From the IMG/VR virus record IMGVR_UViG_3300021409_000086, positions 1 through 44,920 of that record: a DNA stretch of 44,920 bases; one strand, given 5' to 3'. This document shows, in pieces, positions 6,427-15,353 of the stretch (the first letter of the stretch is position 1; the number at the start of each line of letters is the position of its first letter). The translations under genes were made by a program, and so were the position numbers. The notes beneath the pieces were generated by a model. It was not told the origin of the DNA. It ran no database searches and saw only the letters and a list, made by a program, of their open reading frames with translations. The stretch comes from a virus.

Positions 6427-9400
6427 TCACCAGACCCCCATTCTTACGCGAAGCACGTTGTCAACTACGACCATGATTCCGTCCCTGTTCATCACCGTGT
6501 AAGTATTGGCTCTAGTTCCATGCCTGACAACAATAGATCCGGTTACAAAATCTTGAGACATGATTGGCTGACCTGTATTTGTGACCTGCCCGGAGTTGAG
6601 ATAATTATTCACAATTGCGTTTGTAATTGTTGCCTTTTTAATTACCGCATCCGCTATGAAAGCTTGTCCGCCATCGATAATGAACGGAGATGTTACGTTG
6701 CCCGCGCTGTCACGAATAATCGCGAAACGATCAGCCGCGACAACGAACTGCGACTGGGCAATGCCAGAACTGTTGTCCAAGCCGATGCCGAAGCCTGCAA
6801 CGTAGTTGACTCCGTTCTGGGCGACCTGAAGCCTCACGGTGTACGCGGCTGCAATTTTCCCGGCAGAGTCGGCAATCGTCGTGGCCTGCTGCGAGATCTG
6901 CGAGGTGTGGGTGCCCACCGTGCTCTGCAGCTGGGTGAGCGACTGCGCCTGCGAGCTGATCGTTGTGCCCTGTTGCGTGACCGTGGTGGTCAACGCTGAC
7001 AACGCCTGTGCCGATCCTGCCGCTGAGCGCCGCCCCACCGCGATATAGCCGATATCGATAACCGAGTTCGAATCGCCTGAGTTGTTCATGTCCAGGCGGA
7101 TGGCGTAGATCCCGGTCTTGCCGTTCCAGCCGGTATGCCCGGACAGGTCCAGTTCGATGTCTTGCCAGTCCTCGGTATTGAGGTTGATCGGCCAGTTGAA
7201 CCGCCGGGCTTCCGCCAAGCCGCCGTCTTCGTTGGCCCAGTACATCGCCGCCGAAGCGCGAGTGGTGTTCTTGCGACGGAGCCGGATACGTAGAAACGGG
7301 TTTTCAGATCCGTTCAGGTTACCGAACGAGCTGGTCGCCTGAATCTGCGTGTATTTCGACACCGTTGCGAACAGCGCGCCTGCCGTGATGGTTGCGCCCG
7401 ACACGTTGGCAACCCAGCCCCGAGTCGACCCCGTCATTTCCCAGGCATACCCGGCCACGAATGGCGCCGCACCTCCGATTGTATTTTTCAGGTTGGTGAT
7501 GTCAGAGCTTTGGCTGGTCAACGTCCCTTCAACGCTGGTGACGCGGTTCGTCAGCGCCATGACGGACGATGCGCTCGCCTTGGTGGCCAGCCCGTCAGTC
7601 ACGCTGTTGACCGCGTTTTCCAGCGTAGTGGTGCGCCCGGAGACGGTGGTCAGCGTGGTGCCCTGCTGGGTCACTGTCGAGGACAGAGAATCCACCGCCG
7701 CAGAAGTGGCCGCCGCCTGGGTTGCGACAGCCTGAACAGATGGCGAGTACGCTGTCAGCGTGGCACCTTCCTGGAGTTGAACGTTATCCACCTCCATCCA
7801 CATATCAGCGGCAGCGCCTGAACGGTTGATGAGCCTCGCCGGGTAGACCTGAATTGCAGTGGCACCCGTCGGGGCGGTCGCGCTGAAGCTCAAGCGAGTG
7901 AACGTTGTCCCAATGGCTGTTTCTGCAAGCTGCGGCGAGCTCACCACCGAACCGGCGTCGTTGACGAAGACCATGTACATCGCAAAGCGAGCACCAGCAC
8001 TGGACAAGCGCGCATATGCACTGAGTGTGTAGGTCTGCCCTGCCACAACCTTTGGTCGTGCGCCATCGGCAGGCGCGAAGGTCGGCCCGATATAAGCGCC
8101 GTTGCCCAACGCAGCGCGAGTGACCCTGAGAGCCTTCGTGCTGCTCGCAAGCGGCGAGTCGACCAAGCTGAACGTCGGTGCCGAGTTCGCGCTATTGTCA
8201 GGCTGCCAGAATTGAGGCCGCGTTCCGTCTGAGTAAAGCGTCTCGAACGAGCTGTTGGGCAGAAGGTTATCGCCGCCCATGGAGCCGATGTTGTTCGAGA
8301 GCTGGGTCAGTTGCCCGCTGACGCTGGTGAGCCCGGTTTCGGTCTGTGTCACGCGTCCGGTCAGCGCCGTGGTGGCTGCGGCGTTTGCAGCGGCGTCAGA
8401 TGCATTGACCTGCCCGTTATCGCTCCAGCCGCTGGCAACATTGCCGATCTCGAACTTAACCCTGTCCACCTCAATAAAGCCGCCATTGATGGTTCCAGCG
8501 GCATTCGGTCGAACCCGGAACAGCGGATTGATGTTTACGGAGTCGGCAGGTACCGCCGCTGTGGTCAGCGTGATCCTTTGCCAGCCATCAGTCAGGAGGT
8601 TGATGTTTTGAGATGCGGTATATACGACCGTCCCCGCAGCGTTTCTTACCTGCCCAAAGATCTGAAAACCCAAACCCGCAGTGCCACGCACGTAGGCGGA
8701 CAGCGTGCCGATCTGCCCGCTGGAGATTGGCGGCCTTCTGGCGCTGCTCTCGGGCGTTAGATCCGCATAGGTGGTTTGAGTCATACCACTTGCATCGATG
8801 CGCTGGGCTTTGCCCGCCGGATCAAGCGTTGATGCGACGCTTGATACAGTGATGGTGGGGCCGGCAGGGTTGGTTACGGTCCAGCCATCTGCGCGTATTG
8901 TACTGCCAGCTGCCAGCCGCTCAAATGAAGGGTTGTACAGCAGGTTCTCCCCGCCGACGCTCGACAGGCTCGCAGTGATGTTGGTGATTGCACTTCCCGC
9001 CGCCGTCAGATCAGTGCCCTGCTGGGTCACGGTGTTGCTCAGGGCCTGGACTGTTGAAGCCTCAGCCTTGGTCGCCACCTGCGCCAGCGCGCTTGCAGCT
9101 GCCGCAGCAGCGTCCGTTGCGGCCTTATCCGTAACCGCCGCCCACGCGCTCCCCGTCCAGCGTTTTGGCGTGTTCGCGTTACCGGTGGTGTCGATCCAGA
9201 GGTTCTGCGCCAGCTGATCGGCAGCCGCCGGCGCCGCCGACTGAACAATGACCTTGCCCTTCCCGCCCGCCAGGGTGTTCGCGGCGTTGGCCGCGTTCTG
9301 CGCAGCGGTTACGTTCTGGTTGGTGGTCGTGAGGCTGTTGTTCAGCCCGGTGATCGCCGTGCCCTGGCTGCTGATGGTGTTCTCAGCAGTCGTGACGCGG

Positions 9401-12393
9401 CTCGACAAGCTGCTGACCACGGACGAATCGGCCTTGCCGTCCAGCGAGGTTTGCAGCCCCGTGATCTGGTTGGCCTGCGCAGTGTTCACGCCCTCAATGC
9501 TGGTGATCTTGGTTTCGGAGGCAGTGACGCGCGCGGCCAGGCCGTTTGCCGTCTGCACTGCTTGGCCAACGTTCAGCCAGTAGGTGGTGTTCGGAGGCGG
9601 TGTGTTGACCGGCACGTTCTGGATCGCCTGATAGATGATCCCGTCCGCGCCGAGAGTGCCCTGCCCGGTTGTGTAGGTGTCGTCTGGCTTGTAAGGCATT
9701 GAGTCGGCCAGATCCGCGATCTGGTCAATCTGCGCCTGAAGCTCGCTCTGTACCTCGGCAACGGTGTTGCTGACGTCCGTGATCTGATCGCCGAGATCGT
9801 TGCGGACCTGGTCCAGGCGCTCATTCACAGAGCCTTCGCCATCGCCGCCGATCTTGCCGATTTCCCCCAGCAGCTCCTGGCCGAGCTGGCTTTCGGTGAT
9901 CTCACCGGTCAGGTAGTCGAGGATGTCATCGGCGTCAGCGCTGGCTTGGCCGTTCACCACTGTTGGAGCGACTGGATACCAAGGACCGATGTTGCCGGTA
10001 CGGTCGACGAGGCGCGCCCAAAAGAAGAACGACTGACCGGCGCGCAGGCCCTGCATGGTGTAGTCGGATTGCGGGTAGGCCAAGTCCGCCAGCTTGATCG
10101 CGGCTTCCAACTGCGGCGCTTCCCCATACCAAAGTTCGGTGCGCTGGGTGTCTTCTGCGCCTGGTGGGAAAGTCCATTTGATGCTGATGCCGAAGATCAG
10201 GCTTTCGGTGGTGAGCGAAGTCACCGCCGGCGGCAATCCAACCTTGCCATTCAGTTGGGTCAACTGCGACGAGCGCCAGACCGACGAGATGTCGTAGGCA
10301 CTCACCGCGCGCACGCGGGCCAGGTAGGCGCCAGAGTAGATACCGGTGATGTCGACGCTGGTCGCACCGGTGCGTTGCACCTTGATCCAGTTGCCGTTGT
10401 CCTTGCGCCACTCGACGTCGTAACCAACAGCGCCGTTCACCGGCGGCCAGGCGATGGTCATGGTCGAAACGGAAATGCCTTGGTCAACTGCCGATGTTGC
10501 GGTGATCGTGACGCTCGCCGGCGCCGGTACTACAGTGATCGGAATAACGCTGATCGGCCGCTCTTCCAGGCGCGCGCCGGTGTCGATGTAGGCGAACTTG
10601 CTCGGCTCGTACTGCAGCGCCGAGATCTCGTATTCGCCCTCGGCGGTCCGCTTGGTGCTGAGCACGCGGTACAGCGGAATGGCCAGGTCGTCGGCGTCGA
10701 GCGCCCATTGCAACTGTTGGCTCGGTGCCTCGCTGTAGGCCGTTGTCACGGTAAGCGCCCGCCCCGCGACGGACTGCACGGTCCGCCCTTCAGCCTTGCC
10801 ACTGGGCAAGTTGATGATCAACCGATCACCTGCTTTGGCCTGGGTGTCACGGTCCAGCGTCACGACGCGCCCGGCCGCTGCAGAAATGCGACCGCCGATC
10901 TCCCGCCCCGCCAGCAACGAATCAGCGATCGGAATGATGAAGCCAGGCAGCGGGATCGCCCCTTCCATTCCAGTCTTGAACGTTACCGTGCGGTCCTGAT
11001 TGTTGCTCAGCACCGCCCATTTGCCGCGGCGCTGCGCCTCGGATGCGCGCGTGCAGCCAATGGCGCTTATCTCAACCGGCGTGTCGCCCAGGCGGCGCTG
11101 CAACGACAGATCGGAGAACGCGGTCACATCAGTGTCGTAGTTGTTGGCCGGATTGTCGTAGCTGACGATTGCGCGGGTGTAGCGGGTTTTCGACGACGCA
11201 CTGCCATAGTCGAACTCGCCATCGATGACGTTTGCCCGGGTAAAGACATAATCAAAATCCTGCGCCCGCGGCATGTCGGCCTGCATGATCAACTGGCCCT
11301 GCGCCCAATAGCTCATCCCGCGATAGATAGCCGAGATATCCCGCAGCAGAGTCCAGGCTTCGGCTTTGCCCTGCAGGTTCATGTCGCACAGGAAGCGCGG
11401 CTCCTGGCCACCAATGCCGTTGGGCACCAGTTGGTCGCAGTACTGCGCAATCCGGTAAAGCTCCCACTTGTCGACCATGTATGGCTTGATGCGCTTGCCC
11501 AGGCCGAAGCGGTCCACCGTGCAGATGCCGAAGGTGATCCAAGCGGGGTTGTTGGTCCACGCCTGCTTGAAGGTGCCGTCCCACACACCACTGTAAGTGC
11601 GCGCGACTGGGTCATAGTTACTCGGCACCTGCCACTTGCGGGCGTTGCACTTCACCGTGACCGCCGGAATGTTGCTGAACTGCTCGGCATCGAACTCGAC
11701 AAACAAGAGCGCTGTGTTCGGGTAGCGCAGTTTCTCGTCTATGACCTCGGTCAGACCCGCGATGATCATCGTGTCGGCGATCTTGTTGGTGTTCTGGTTT
11801 GGCGTCAGACGGCGAACGCGGATCTGCCAGCCGGAGGTGGCCGCAGGCAAGTCGATACGGCGCGAGCGCTCATAGCGGGTGGTGCTCTTGCCGTCGACGG
11901 CTTCGTTGAGCACCTGCTGATAGGCCCCACCATCGGTGGACACATCGATTGCGTACTCGATGCGGTACCCTCCCACATTCCCATTGTCATCCTGCTGCTG
12001 GAGCACAGGCCAGGCCAGACGCACGCGCACGGCCGACAGTTGAGTATTGGTGACGGACCGCACCCAAGGGCTGTCGCTGCGCAACTCAACGTTGACGGTG
12101 GTCTCGTTCTCGACCGACGGGATGCCGGGGATGTAGTCCTGTTCCACCGAACCCGAACGCCACTCCCACTTCACGTTGGGAAAGTTGACGTTGCCGCTGG
12201 CGTCATTGATCGGCGTGTTATCAAGATAGATGTCCGCAGCCGTTGGCACGCCGTCGAATTCACCCTCGCCCACCGCGATCAGGATCTTGGCCAAGTTGGT
12301 AGAGCGCAGGCTGTCGGCGGCCTCGATCGGCGATTTTGGCTTGCTTTCCCCGCCCTTCGAGCCGTGGATATCCAGGTGTTCAACTACGCCCAT
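6427..12393 (-). CDS. J: Tail tip host-specificity protein J, greatly extended
   Basis: 1988 residues, against about 1130 in lambda. The N-terminal 750 or so residues form the conserved J hub (MGVVEHLDIHGSKGGESKPKSPIEAADSLRS split by usual strands, then fibronectin-like units near SVTITATSAVDQG). The centre holds repeated coiled-coil stretches (TVTQQGTTLTTVSG, TTLENAVNSV) separating three beta modules resembling carbohydrate-binding units: two open with the GG(E/D)NLL.N.SFE motif. The C-terminal 250 residues carry a DUF1983-type tail unit ending VVDNVLRVRMGVW. J binds the bacterial receptor. The ATG at 12393 has TGGAG upstream; an earlier ATG at 12423 lies in the terminator and is less likely. 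Confidence 0.95.
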   Translation of the reverse strand: MGVVEHLDIHGSKGGESKPKSPIEAADSLRSTNLAKILIAVGEGEFDGVPTAADIYLDNTPINDASGNVNFPNVKWEWRSGSVEQDYIPGIPSVENETTVNVELRSDSPWVRSVTNTQLSAVRVRLAWPVLQQQDDNGNVGGYRIEYAIDVSTDGGAYQQVLNEAVDGKSTTRYERSRRIDLPAATSGWQIRVRRLTPNQNTNKIADTMIIAGLTEVIDEKLRYPNTALLFVEFDAEQFSNIPAVTVKCNARKWQVPSNYDPVARTYSGVWDGTFKQAWTNNPAWITFGICTVDRFGLGKRIKPYMVDKWELYRIAQYCDQLVPNGIGGQEPRFLCDMNLQGKAEAWTLLRDISAIYRGMSYWAQGQLIMQADMPRAQDFDYVFTRANVIDGEFDYGSASSKTRYTRAIVSYDNPANNYDTDVTAFSDLSLQRRLGDTPVEISAIGCTRASEAQRRGKWAVLSNNQDRTVTFKTGMEGAIPLPGFIIPIADSLLAGREIGGRISAAAGRVVTLDRDTQAKAGDRLIINLPSGKAEGRTVQSVAGRALTVTTAYSEAPSQQLQWALDADDLAIPLYRVLSTKRTAEGEYEISALQYEPSKFAYIDTGARLEERPISVIPITVVPAPASVTITATSAVDQGISVSTMTIAWPPVNGAVGYDVEWRKDNGNWIKVQRTGATSVDITGIYSGAYLARVRAVSAYDISSVWRSSQLTQLNGKVGLPPAVTSLTTESLIFGISIKWTFPPGAEDTQRTELWYGEAPQLEAAIKLADLAYPQSDYTMQGLRAGQSFFFWARLVDRTGNIGPWYPVAPTVVNGQASADADDILDYLTGEITESQLGQELLGEIGKIGGDGEGSVNERLDQVRNDLGDQITDVSNTVAEVQSELQAQIDQIADLADSMPYKPDDTYTTGQGTLGADGIIYQAIQNVPVNTPPPNTTYWLNVGQAVQTANGLAARVTASETKITSIEGVNTAQANQITGLQTSLDGKADSSVVSSLSSRVTTAENTISSQGTAITGLNNSLTTTNQNVTAAQNAANAANTLAGGKGKVIVQSAAPAAADQLAQNLWIDTTGNANTPKRWTGSAWAAVTDKAATDAAAAAASALAQVATKAEASTVQALSNTVTQQGTDLTAAGSAITNITASLSSVGGENLLYNPSFERLAAGSTIRADGWTVTNPAGPTITVSSVASTLDPAGKAQRIDASGMTQTTYADLTPESSARRPPISSGQIGTLSAYVRGTAGLGFQIFGQVRNAAGTVVYTASQNINLLTDGWQRITLTTAAVPADSVNINPLFRVRPNAAGTINGGFIEVDRVKFEIGNVASGWSDNGQVNASDAAANAAATTALTGRVTQTETGLTSVSGQLTQLSNNIGSMGGDNLLPNSSFETLYSDGTRPQFWQPDNSANSAPTFSLVDSPLASSTKALRVTRAALGNGAYIGPTFAPADGARPKVVAGQTYTLSAYARLSSAGARFAMYMVFVNDAGSVVSSPQLAETAIGTTFTRLSFSATAPTGATAIQVYPARLINRSGAAADMWMEVDNVQLQEGATLTAYSPSVQAVATQAAATSAAVDSLSSTVTQQGTTLTTVSGRTTTLENAVNSVTDGLATKASASSVMALTNRVTSVEGTLTSQSSDITNLKNTIGGAAPFVAGYAWEMTGSTRGWVANVSGATITAGALFATVSKYTQIQATSSFGNLNGSENPFLRIRLRRKNTTRASAAMYWANEDGGLAEARRFNWPINLNTEDWQDIELDLSGHTGWNGKTGIYAIRLDMNNSGDSNSVIDIGYIAVGRRSAAGSAQALSALTTTVTQQGTTISSQAQSLTQLQSTVGTHTSQISQQATTIADSAGKIAAAYTVRLQVAQNGVNYVAGFGIGLDNSSGIAQSQFVVAADRFAIIRDSAGNVTSPFIIDGGQAFIADAVIKKATITNAIVNNYLNSGQVTNTGQPIMSQDFVTGSIVVRHGTRANTYTVMNRDGIMVVVDNVLRVRMGVW

Positions 12394-12408
12394 GCTTTTC
12401 TCCAGGCA

Positions 12409-12430
12409 CAAAAAAACCGCCAACTGGCGG
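12409..12430 (-). terminator. Intrinsic terminator between I and J
   Basis: On the minus strand CCGCC-AGTT-GGCGG is followed by eight T and then the J ribosome binding site. It would limit J transcription unless the late polymerase is antiterminated. Confidence 0.7.
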
Positions 12431-12450
12431 CCGGGTGTTTCAGTTCAAGG

Positions 12451-13080
12451 TCAGGCTTTGTCTTCGGCAACGATAGAAGCGGAAATGATCGCCCCACCCC
12501 ATCGGCGATTGCCAACGCAGATCGGTACGGGGTTACCGCTGGCTGTCGTGTTTTTCGCAGAGCCGAATGCATACGATGGCGCGTTTTCTGGGGCTGAGCT
12601 CTGACTAAGTCCCTTCGCCTGCGGGCTTACCATCTGCATGACGCCACCGATCGCAAGCGAAGCACCGAGTGATGCAGCAATTCCCCAGCCGCCAGCACCA
12701 CCAGCAAAGGCGGCGCCAACACCACCTGACGCTACCGAGGCAGCAACAACCAATGCCACGCCTAATACTGTCTGCAGAATCCCAGCGCGCTTGCCCCCGT
12801 TGATGACTGGGACAATACGCACCTCTCGGGTGCCAGCGCGAGCGAACTCTGATGGCCCAACGTTTTTGCGATTTCTGAAGATAGCGAACCTCATCCCTTT
12901 TGCATCGAGCCTCTTAACTTCGGCCTCGAATCCTTCCAAAGTCGCCCTTAATGCTTGGAAGATCTCCCATGTCGAACCCGATTCGATCAGGCGTAAATGG
13001 TCACGTCCGAACTTTTTAGCCATCGAGCCGCACAGTTTAATCAGGGTCATTGAACAGTTTGTTGAAGGCCGCTGGGACAC
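12451..13080 (-). CDS. I: Tail assembly protein I
   Basis: 209 residues. Matches lambda gpI: the N-terminal ubiquitin-like part (TLIKLCGSMAKKFGRDHLRL, MRFAIFRN) and a hydrophobic Gly/Ala-rich centre (about 95-160). gpI works with K and J in forming the tail tip. I use the GTG at 13080 because TTTGGAG lies 8 bases before it; ATGs at 13050 and 13023 have no site. An intrinsic terminator separates it from the lipoprotein gene upstream. Confidence 0.85.
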   Translation of the reverse strand: MSQRPSTNCSMTLIKLCGSMAKKFGRDHLRLIESGSTWEIFQALRATLEGFEAEVKRLDAKGMRFAIFRNRKNVGPSEFARAGTREVRIVPVINGGKRAGILQTVLGVALVVAASVASGGVGAAFAGGAGGWGIAASLGASLAIGGVMQMVSPQAKGLSQSSAPENAPSYAFGSAKNTTASGNPVPICVGNRRWGGAIISASIVAEDKA

Positions 13081-13095
13081 AGTTTTTCTCCAAAT

Positions 13096-13117
13096 GAAAA
13101 ACCGCCCGTAGGCGGTT
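13096..13117 (-). terminator. Intrinsic terminator after the lipoprotein gene
   Basis: AACCGCC-TACG-GGCGGTT followed by TTTC on the minus strand; it touches the stop codon of the lipoprotein gene and precedes the I ribosome site. Confidence 0.6.
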
Positions 13118-13467
13118 CAAAGACAACTCTTAACGGCATCGACTCGTTTGTTTTTGCGCCAGTCCATCAATCCTGACTGAAAATAGACCTTCGCCAGCGA
13201 GCCATTACCATCTTTCACGAAGTCTGCAAATTCGACTTGTCCGGAAGTAACTACCGTCTTCCCTCCGCCAGAAAGTGGCTGCAGAGATACATCGTAATGA
13301 GCTCCAGCCAGCGACTGATTCTGCCATGCCTCAAATACGCACTCGGATAATGCGCTCAGTTCCTTATTACTTTTCAGCGATACAGATGGCCCTGCGGCAC
13401 GCTTTTCATTCATTGAGGCGCAGCCGACAAGAGCCAAAGTCAGCGCCAAACCGAGAGCAATACGCAT
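13117..13467 (-). CDS. Small outer-membrane-type lipoprotein (moron) between K and I
   Basis: 116 residues. A short signal peptide ends in the lipobox LVGC with Cys16 followed by Ala-Ser, the pattern of outer membrane sorting. The mature part is about 100 residues, beta-rich, with two further Cys (43 and 115) that could pair. No lambda counterpart exists between K and I. Phage lipoproteins can block receptors or alter the lysogen surface; that role is inferred. No promoter of its own is evident in the 32 bases upstream, so it is probably late-expressed. Confidence 0.82.
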   Translation of the reverse strand: MRIALGLALTLALVGCASMNEKRAAGPSVSLKSNKELSALSECVFEAWQNQSLAGAHYDVSLQPLSGGGKTVVTSGQVEFADFVKDGNGSLAKVYFQSGLMDWRKNKRVDAVKSCL

Positions 13468-13499
13468 GATGATCCCTCATTGATAAAACCCGGAGGGTA

Positions 13500-14255
13500 T
13501 CACCGTGCATCCCGGTGGCGAAGTATTAGGCGGGTGCGGTCGTGCCAAGGTCCGCCGAACACGATGATCTCCGATGGCCTGCCGTACAGGTGGTGAAGCA
13601 GGAAAGGCCCGGCCCCGTGAACCTCAGTTGACTCGTCGGGCAACGCAGGATCGGTGCCAAGGTAGATTCCGGCGTGGTTCGGGTGCTTGGTGCGCCCTAC
13701 TTCCATAACGATCATGTCGCCCCGTTGCGGGATGCCCACGCGCTCGAAGCCCGCCGCCTCAAAGGCCTGCTCGTACAGGCTTGGGCTTTCCTCCTGCTCC
13801 CACCACCCGTCCTCACGCTTGAAGGCTTCGAACTCCAGGCCCCACTCGCGTTTGTACCAGTCCGCGCAGACCTGCCAGCAGTCCCAAGCGCCGTGGACGA
13901 ACGGGCGGCTCAACAGCGGCGTGTTGCCGTTGGGCACAGTGGTTCGCAGATCTCCCTCTGGCCAACTCAGGATGTGCCAAGGCAGCTCGGTCGCTTCGCA
14001 CATGGCCAGGTCGCGCGGCGACGGCCGACTGGTGGCGTCAGGGTGCGAATGAACGATGCCGATCACCTCGCCCAGGTCTTCGGCGGCGGCGTACTCCTCC
14101 GGCGCAATCCGGAACTCTTCTTTGGGGTCGGTGGCGGTGTTCGCGCACCGGATGTATTGCTGCTTGCGACCAATGCTGATAAGCAGCCCGCAACACTCGC
14201 GCGGATACTCGGCGGCCGCGTGCGCCACCACCGCCTTGAGGATGTGTTTCAGCAT
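13500..14255 (-). CDS. K: Tail assembly protein K (Mpn/JAMM plus NlpC/P60)
   Basis: 251 residues with two peptidase domains. Residues 1-100 form a JAMM metallopeptidase with HSHPD at 69-73 and Asp82 after SPR. Residues 115-250 form an NlpC/P60 cysteine peptidase with Cys126 in HGAWDCW and a His in NHAGIYLG. gpK is needed for tail tip assembly and probably helps penetrate peptidoglycan. The ATG at 14255 lies 2 bases beyond the L stop; the frame is open to 14360 but runs into L. Confidence 0.93.
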   Translation of the reverse strand: MLKHILKAVVAHAAAEYPRECCGLLISIGRKQQYIRCANTATDPKEEFRIAPEEYAAAEDLGEVIGIVHSHPDATSRPSPRDLAMCEATELPWHILSWPEGDLRTTVPNGNTPLLSRPFVHGAWDCWQVCADWYKREWGLEFEAFKREDGWWEQEESPSLYEQAFEAAGFERVGIPQRGDMIVMEVGRTKHPNHAGIYLGTDPALPDESTEVHGAGPFLLHHLYGRPSEIIVFGGPWHDRTRLILRHRDAR

Positions 14256-14257
14256 GG

Positions 14258-15007
14258 TCAACTCCGGGCGATGAGCGAGACGGCGGGGAAGCCCCCGAAA
14301 TTGTTCTGGTTGCCAGAACCAAACCGGACGACGCAACCAGTGCCCAGGCAGCCATTGCACTGATCCTTTTCCGGGTCATCGGTAGGGTTGCCGTCGATAT
14401 CGTAGTAACGGCCCGTGTATTGGCAGTCCGGGCCTCGATAGCCTCCCGTCAGCGCCCAATGGCAAAGCGTGGTCATCTGCCTGCCGATCGACTCGCCGCC
14501 GACATCGCCGGGGCTGGCCAACTCCCACGTAACGCTCGAGCCGTTTTCAGAGGTCTTCTGGTCCAGATACCAGACCTCGATCGATTCCTGAGTTGGGTCG
14601 GCATCAGGATTTCCGGCTGGGAAGTTCTCGGCGTCGAGATAGGTGCCCAGCGTGTGGTGCATGGTCAGCTTGAACTCCAGCAGATCCTCGAAGGCCAGGC
14701 ACAGCGCGGTGATCCGTCCGTTCACATTGCCTACCGAAAGCGTCGGACGCACGGCGGTGCCGTCACCAGTCGCCTGAATTCCATCGATCTGCATCGGCCA
14801 GGCACCGTACTCGTTGCCCTGCCACCAAATGGACTTTGCGGGAAGCTGATCGGCACCGGCGCCAGCGGCTATCAGTTCGGCGGCCGTATGGGGAATGGCA
14901 TGCCCGTGAAAGCGAAGCACGTCGGCCCCGTAGTCGCTGCCGTCCAGTTCGAACAGCAACACCTCACTACCAGGCTCAAGCTCCTGAAGATTTTGAATCA
15001 GCGGCAT
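14258..15007 (-). CDS. L: Minor tail protein L (iron-sulfur type)
   Basis: 249 residues, lambda gpL size. The C-terminal third carries a Cys set (CHWALTGGYRGPDC, then CNGCLGTGC) that fits the iron-sulfur cluster ligands known in gpL. L is part of the tail tip below the tube. Located in the M-L-K order typical of lambda tails. Confidence 0.92.
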   Translation of the reverse strand: MPLIQNLQELEPGSEVLLFELDGSDYGADVLRFHGHAIPHTAAELIAAGAGADQLPAKSIWWQGNEYGAWPMQIDGIQATGDGTAVRPTLSVGNVNGRITALCLAFEDLLEFKLTMHHTLGTYLDAENFPAGNPDADPTQESIEVWYLDQKTSENGSSVTWELASPGDVGGESIGRQMTTLCHWALTGGYRGPDCQYTGRYYDIDGNPTDDPEKDQCNGCLGTGCVVRFGSGNQNNFGGFPAVSLIARS

Positions 15008-15014
15008 ATCAGAC

Positions 15015-15353
15015 CTATGGGAGGTAAGACTGGGTGAAGGTGGTTGTCAGGGTATAAACCCCGGCACCGTTTGGTGTGATGGCAGGCGCGGTGGCTCGCC
15101 AGAAACCCACTTCGCCCAGCGGGGGCGTCCAGAAAAAAGACTTGAAGTTTCCGTGGCGGTCGAGAAATTCCTTTATCTGGCGGGCTACCGACTCCTTCAC
15201 GACAAATGTGAGCGGCCAACTGTCCTCTCGGTTGTTGATGCCATCGCCCGCCACTTGCTCATAACCGTCGCCAAATTTAGACGACCGCACGCGGTAGCTT
15301 GGCGCGCTGGTCGGCTCAATCCTTGGGCACCAGCTGAATGTCTCAACGGCCAT
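15015..15353 (-). CDS. M: Minor tail protein M
   Basis: 112 residues with the usual gpM pattern: an opening ETFSWCPRIEP, the FGDGYEQ stretch, then FLDRHGNFKSFFWTPP. It joins the tape measure complex to the tail tip. The ATG at 15353 overlaps the end of the tape measure gene by 11 bases, indicating coupled translation. A longer open frame to 15548 lies within the tape measure gene and is not used. Confidence 0.92.
   Translation of the reverse strand: MAVETFSWCPRIEPTSAPSYRVRSSKFGDGYEQVAGDGINNREDSWPLTFVVKESVARQIKEFLDRHGNFKSFFWTPPLGEVGFWRATAPAITPNGAGVYTLTTTFTQSYLP

Noticed and set aside
9946-12597. Very long open frame of 883 codons on the plus strand
   Set aside because: It is the antisense of J, with His/Arg/Asp-rich low-information sequence and no ribosome site; a shadow of GC-rich coding DNA.
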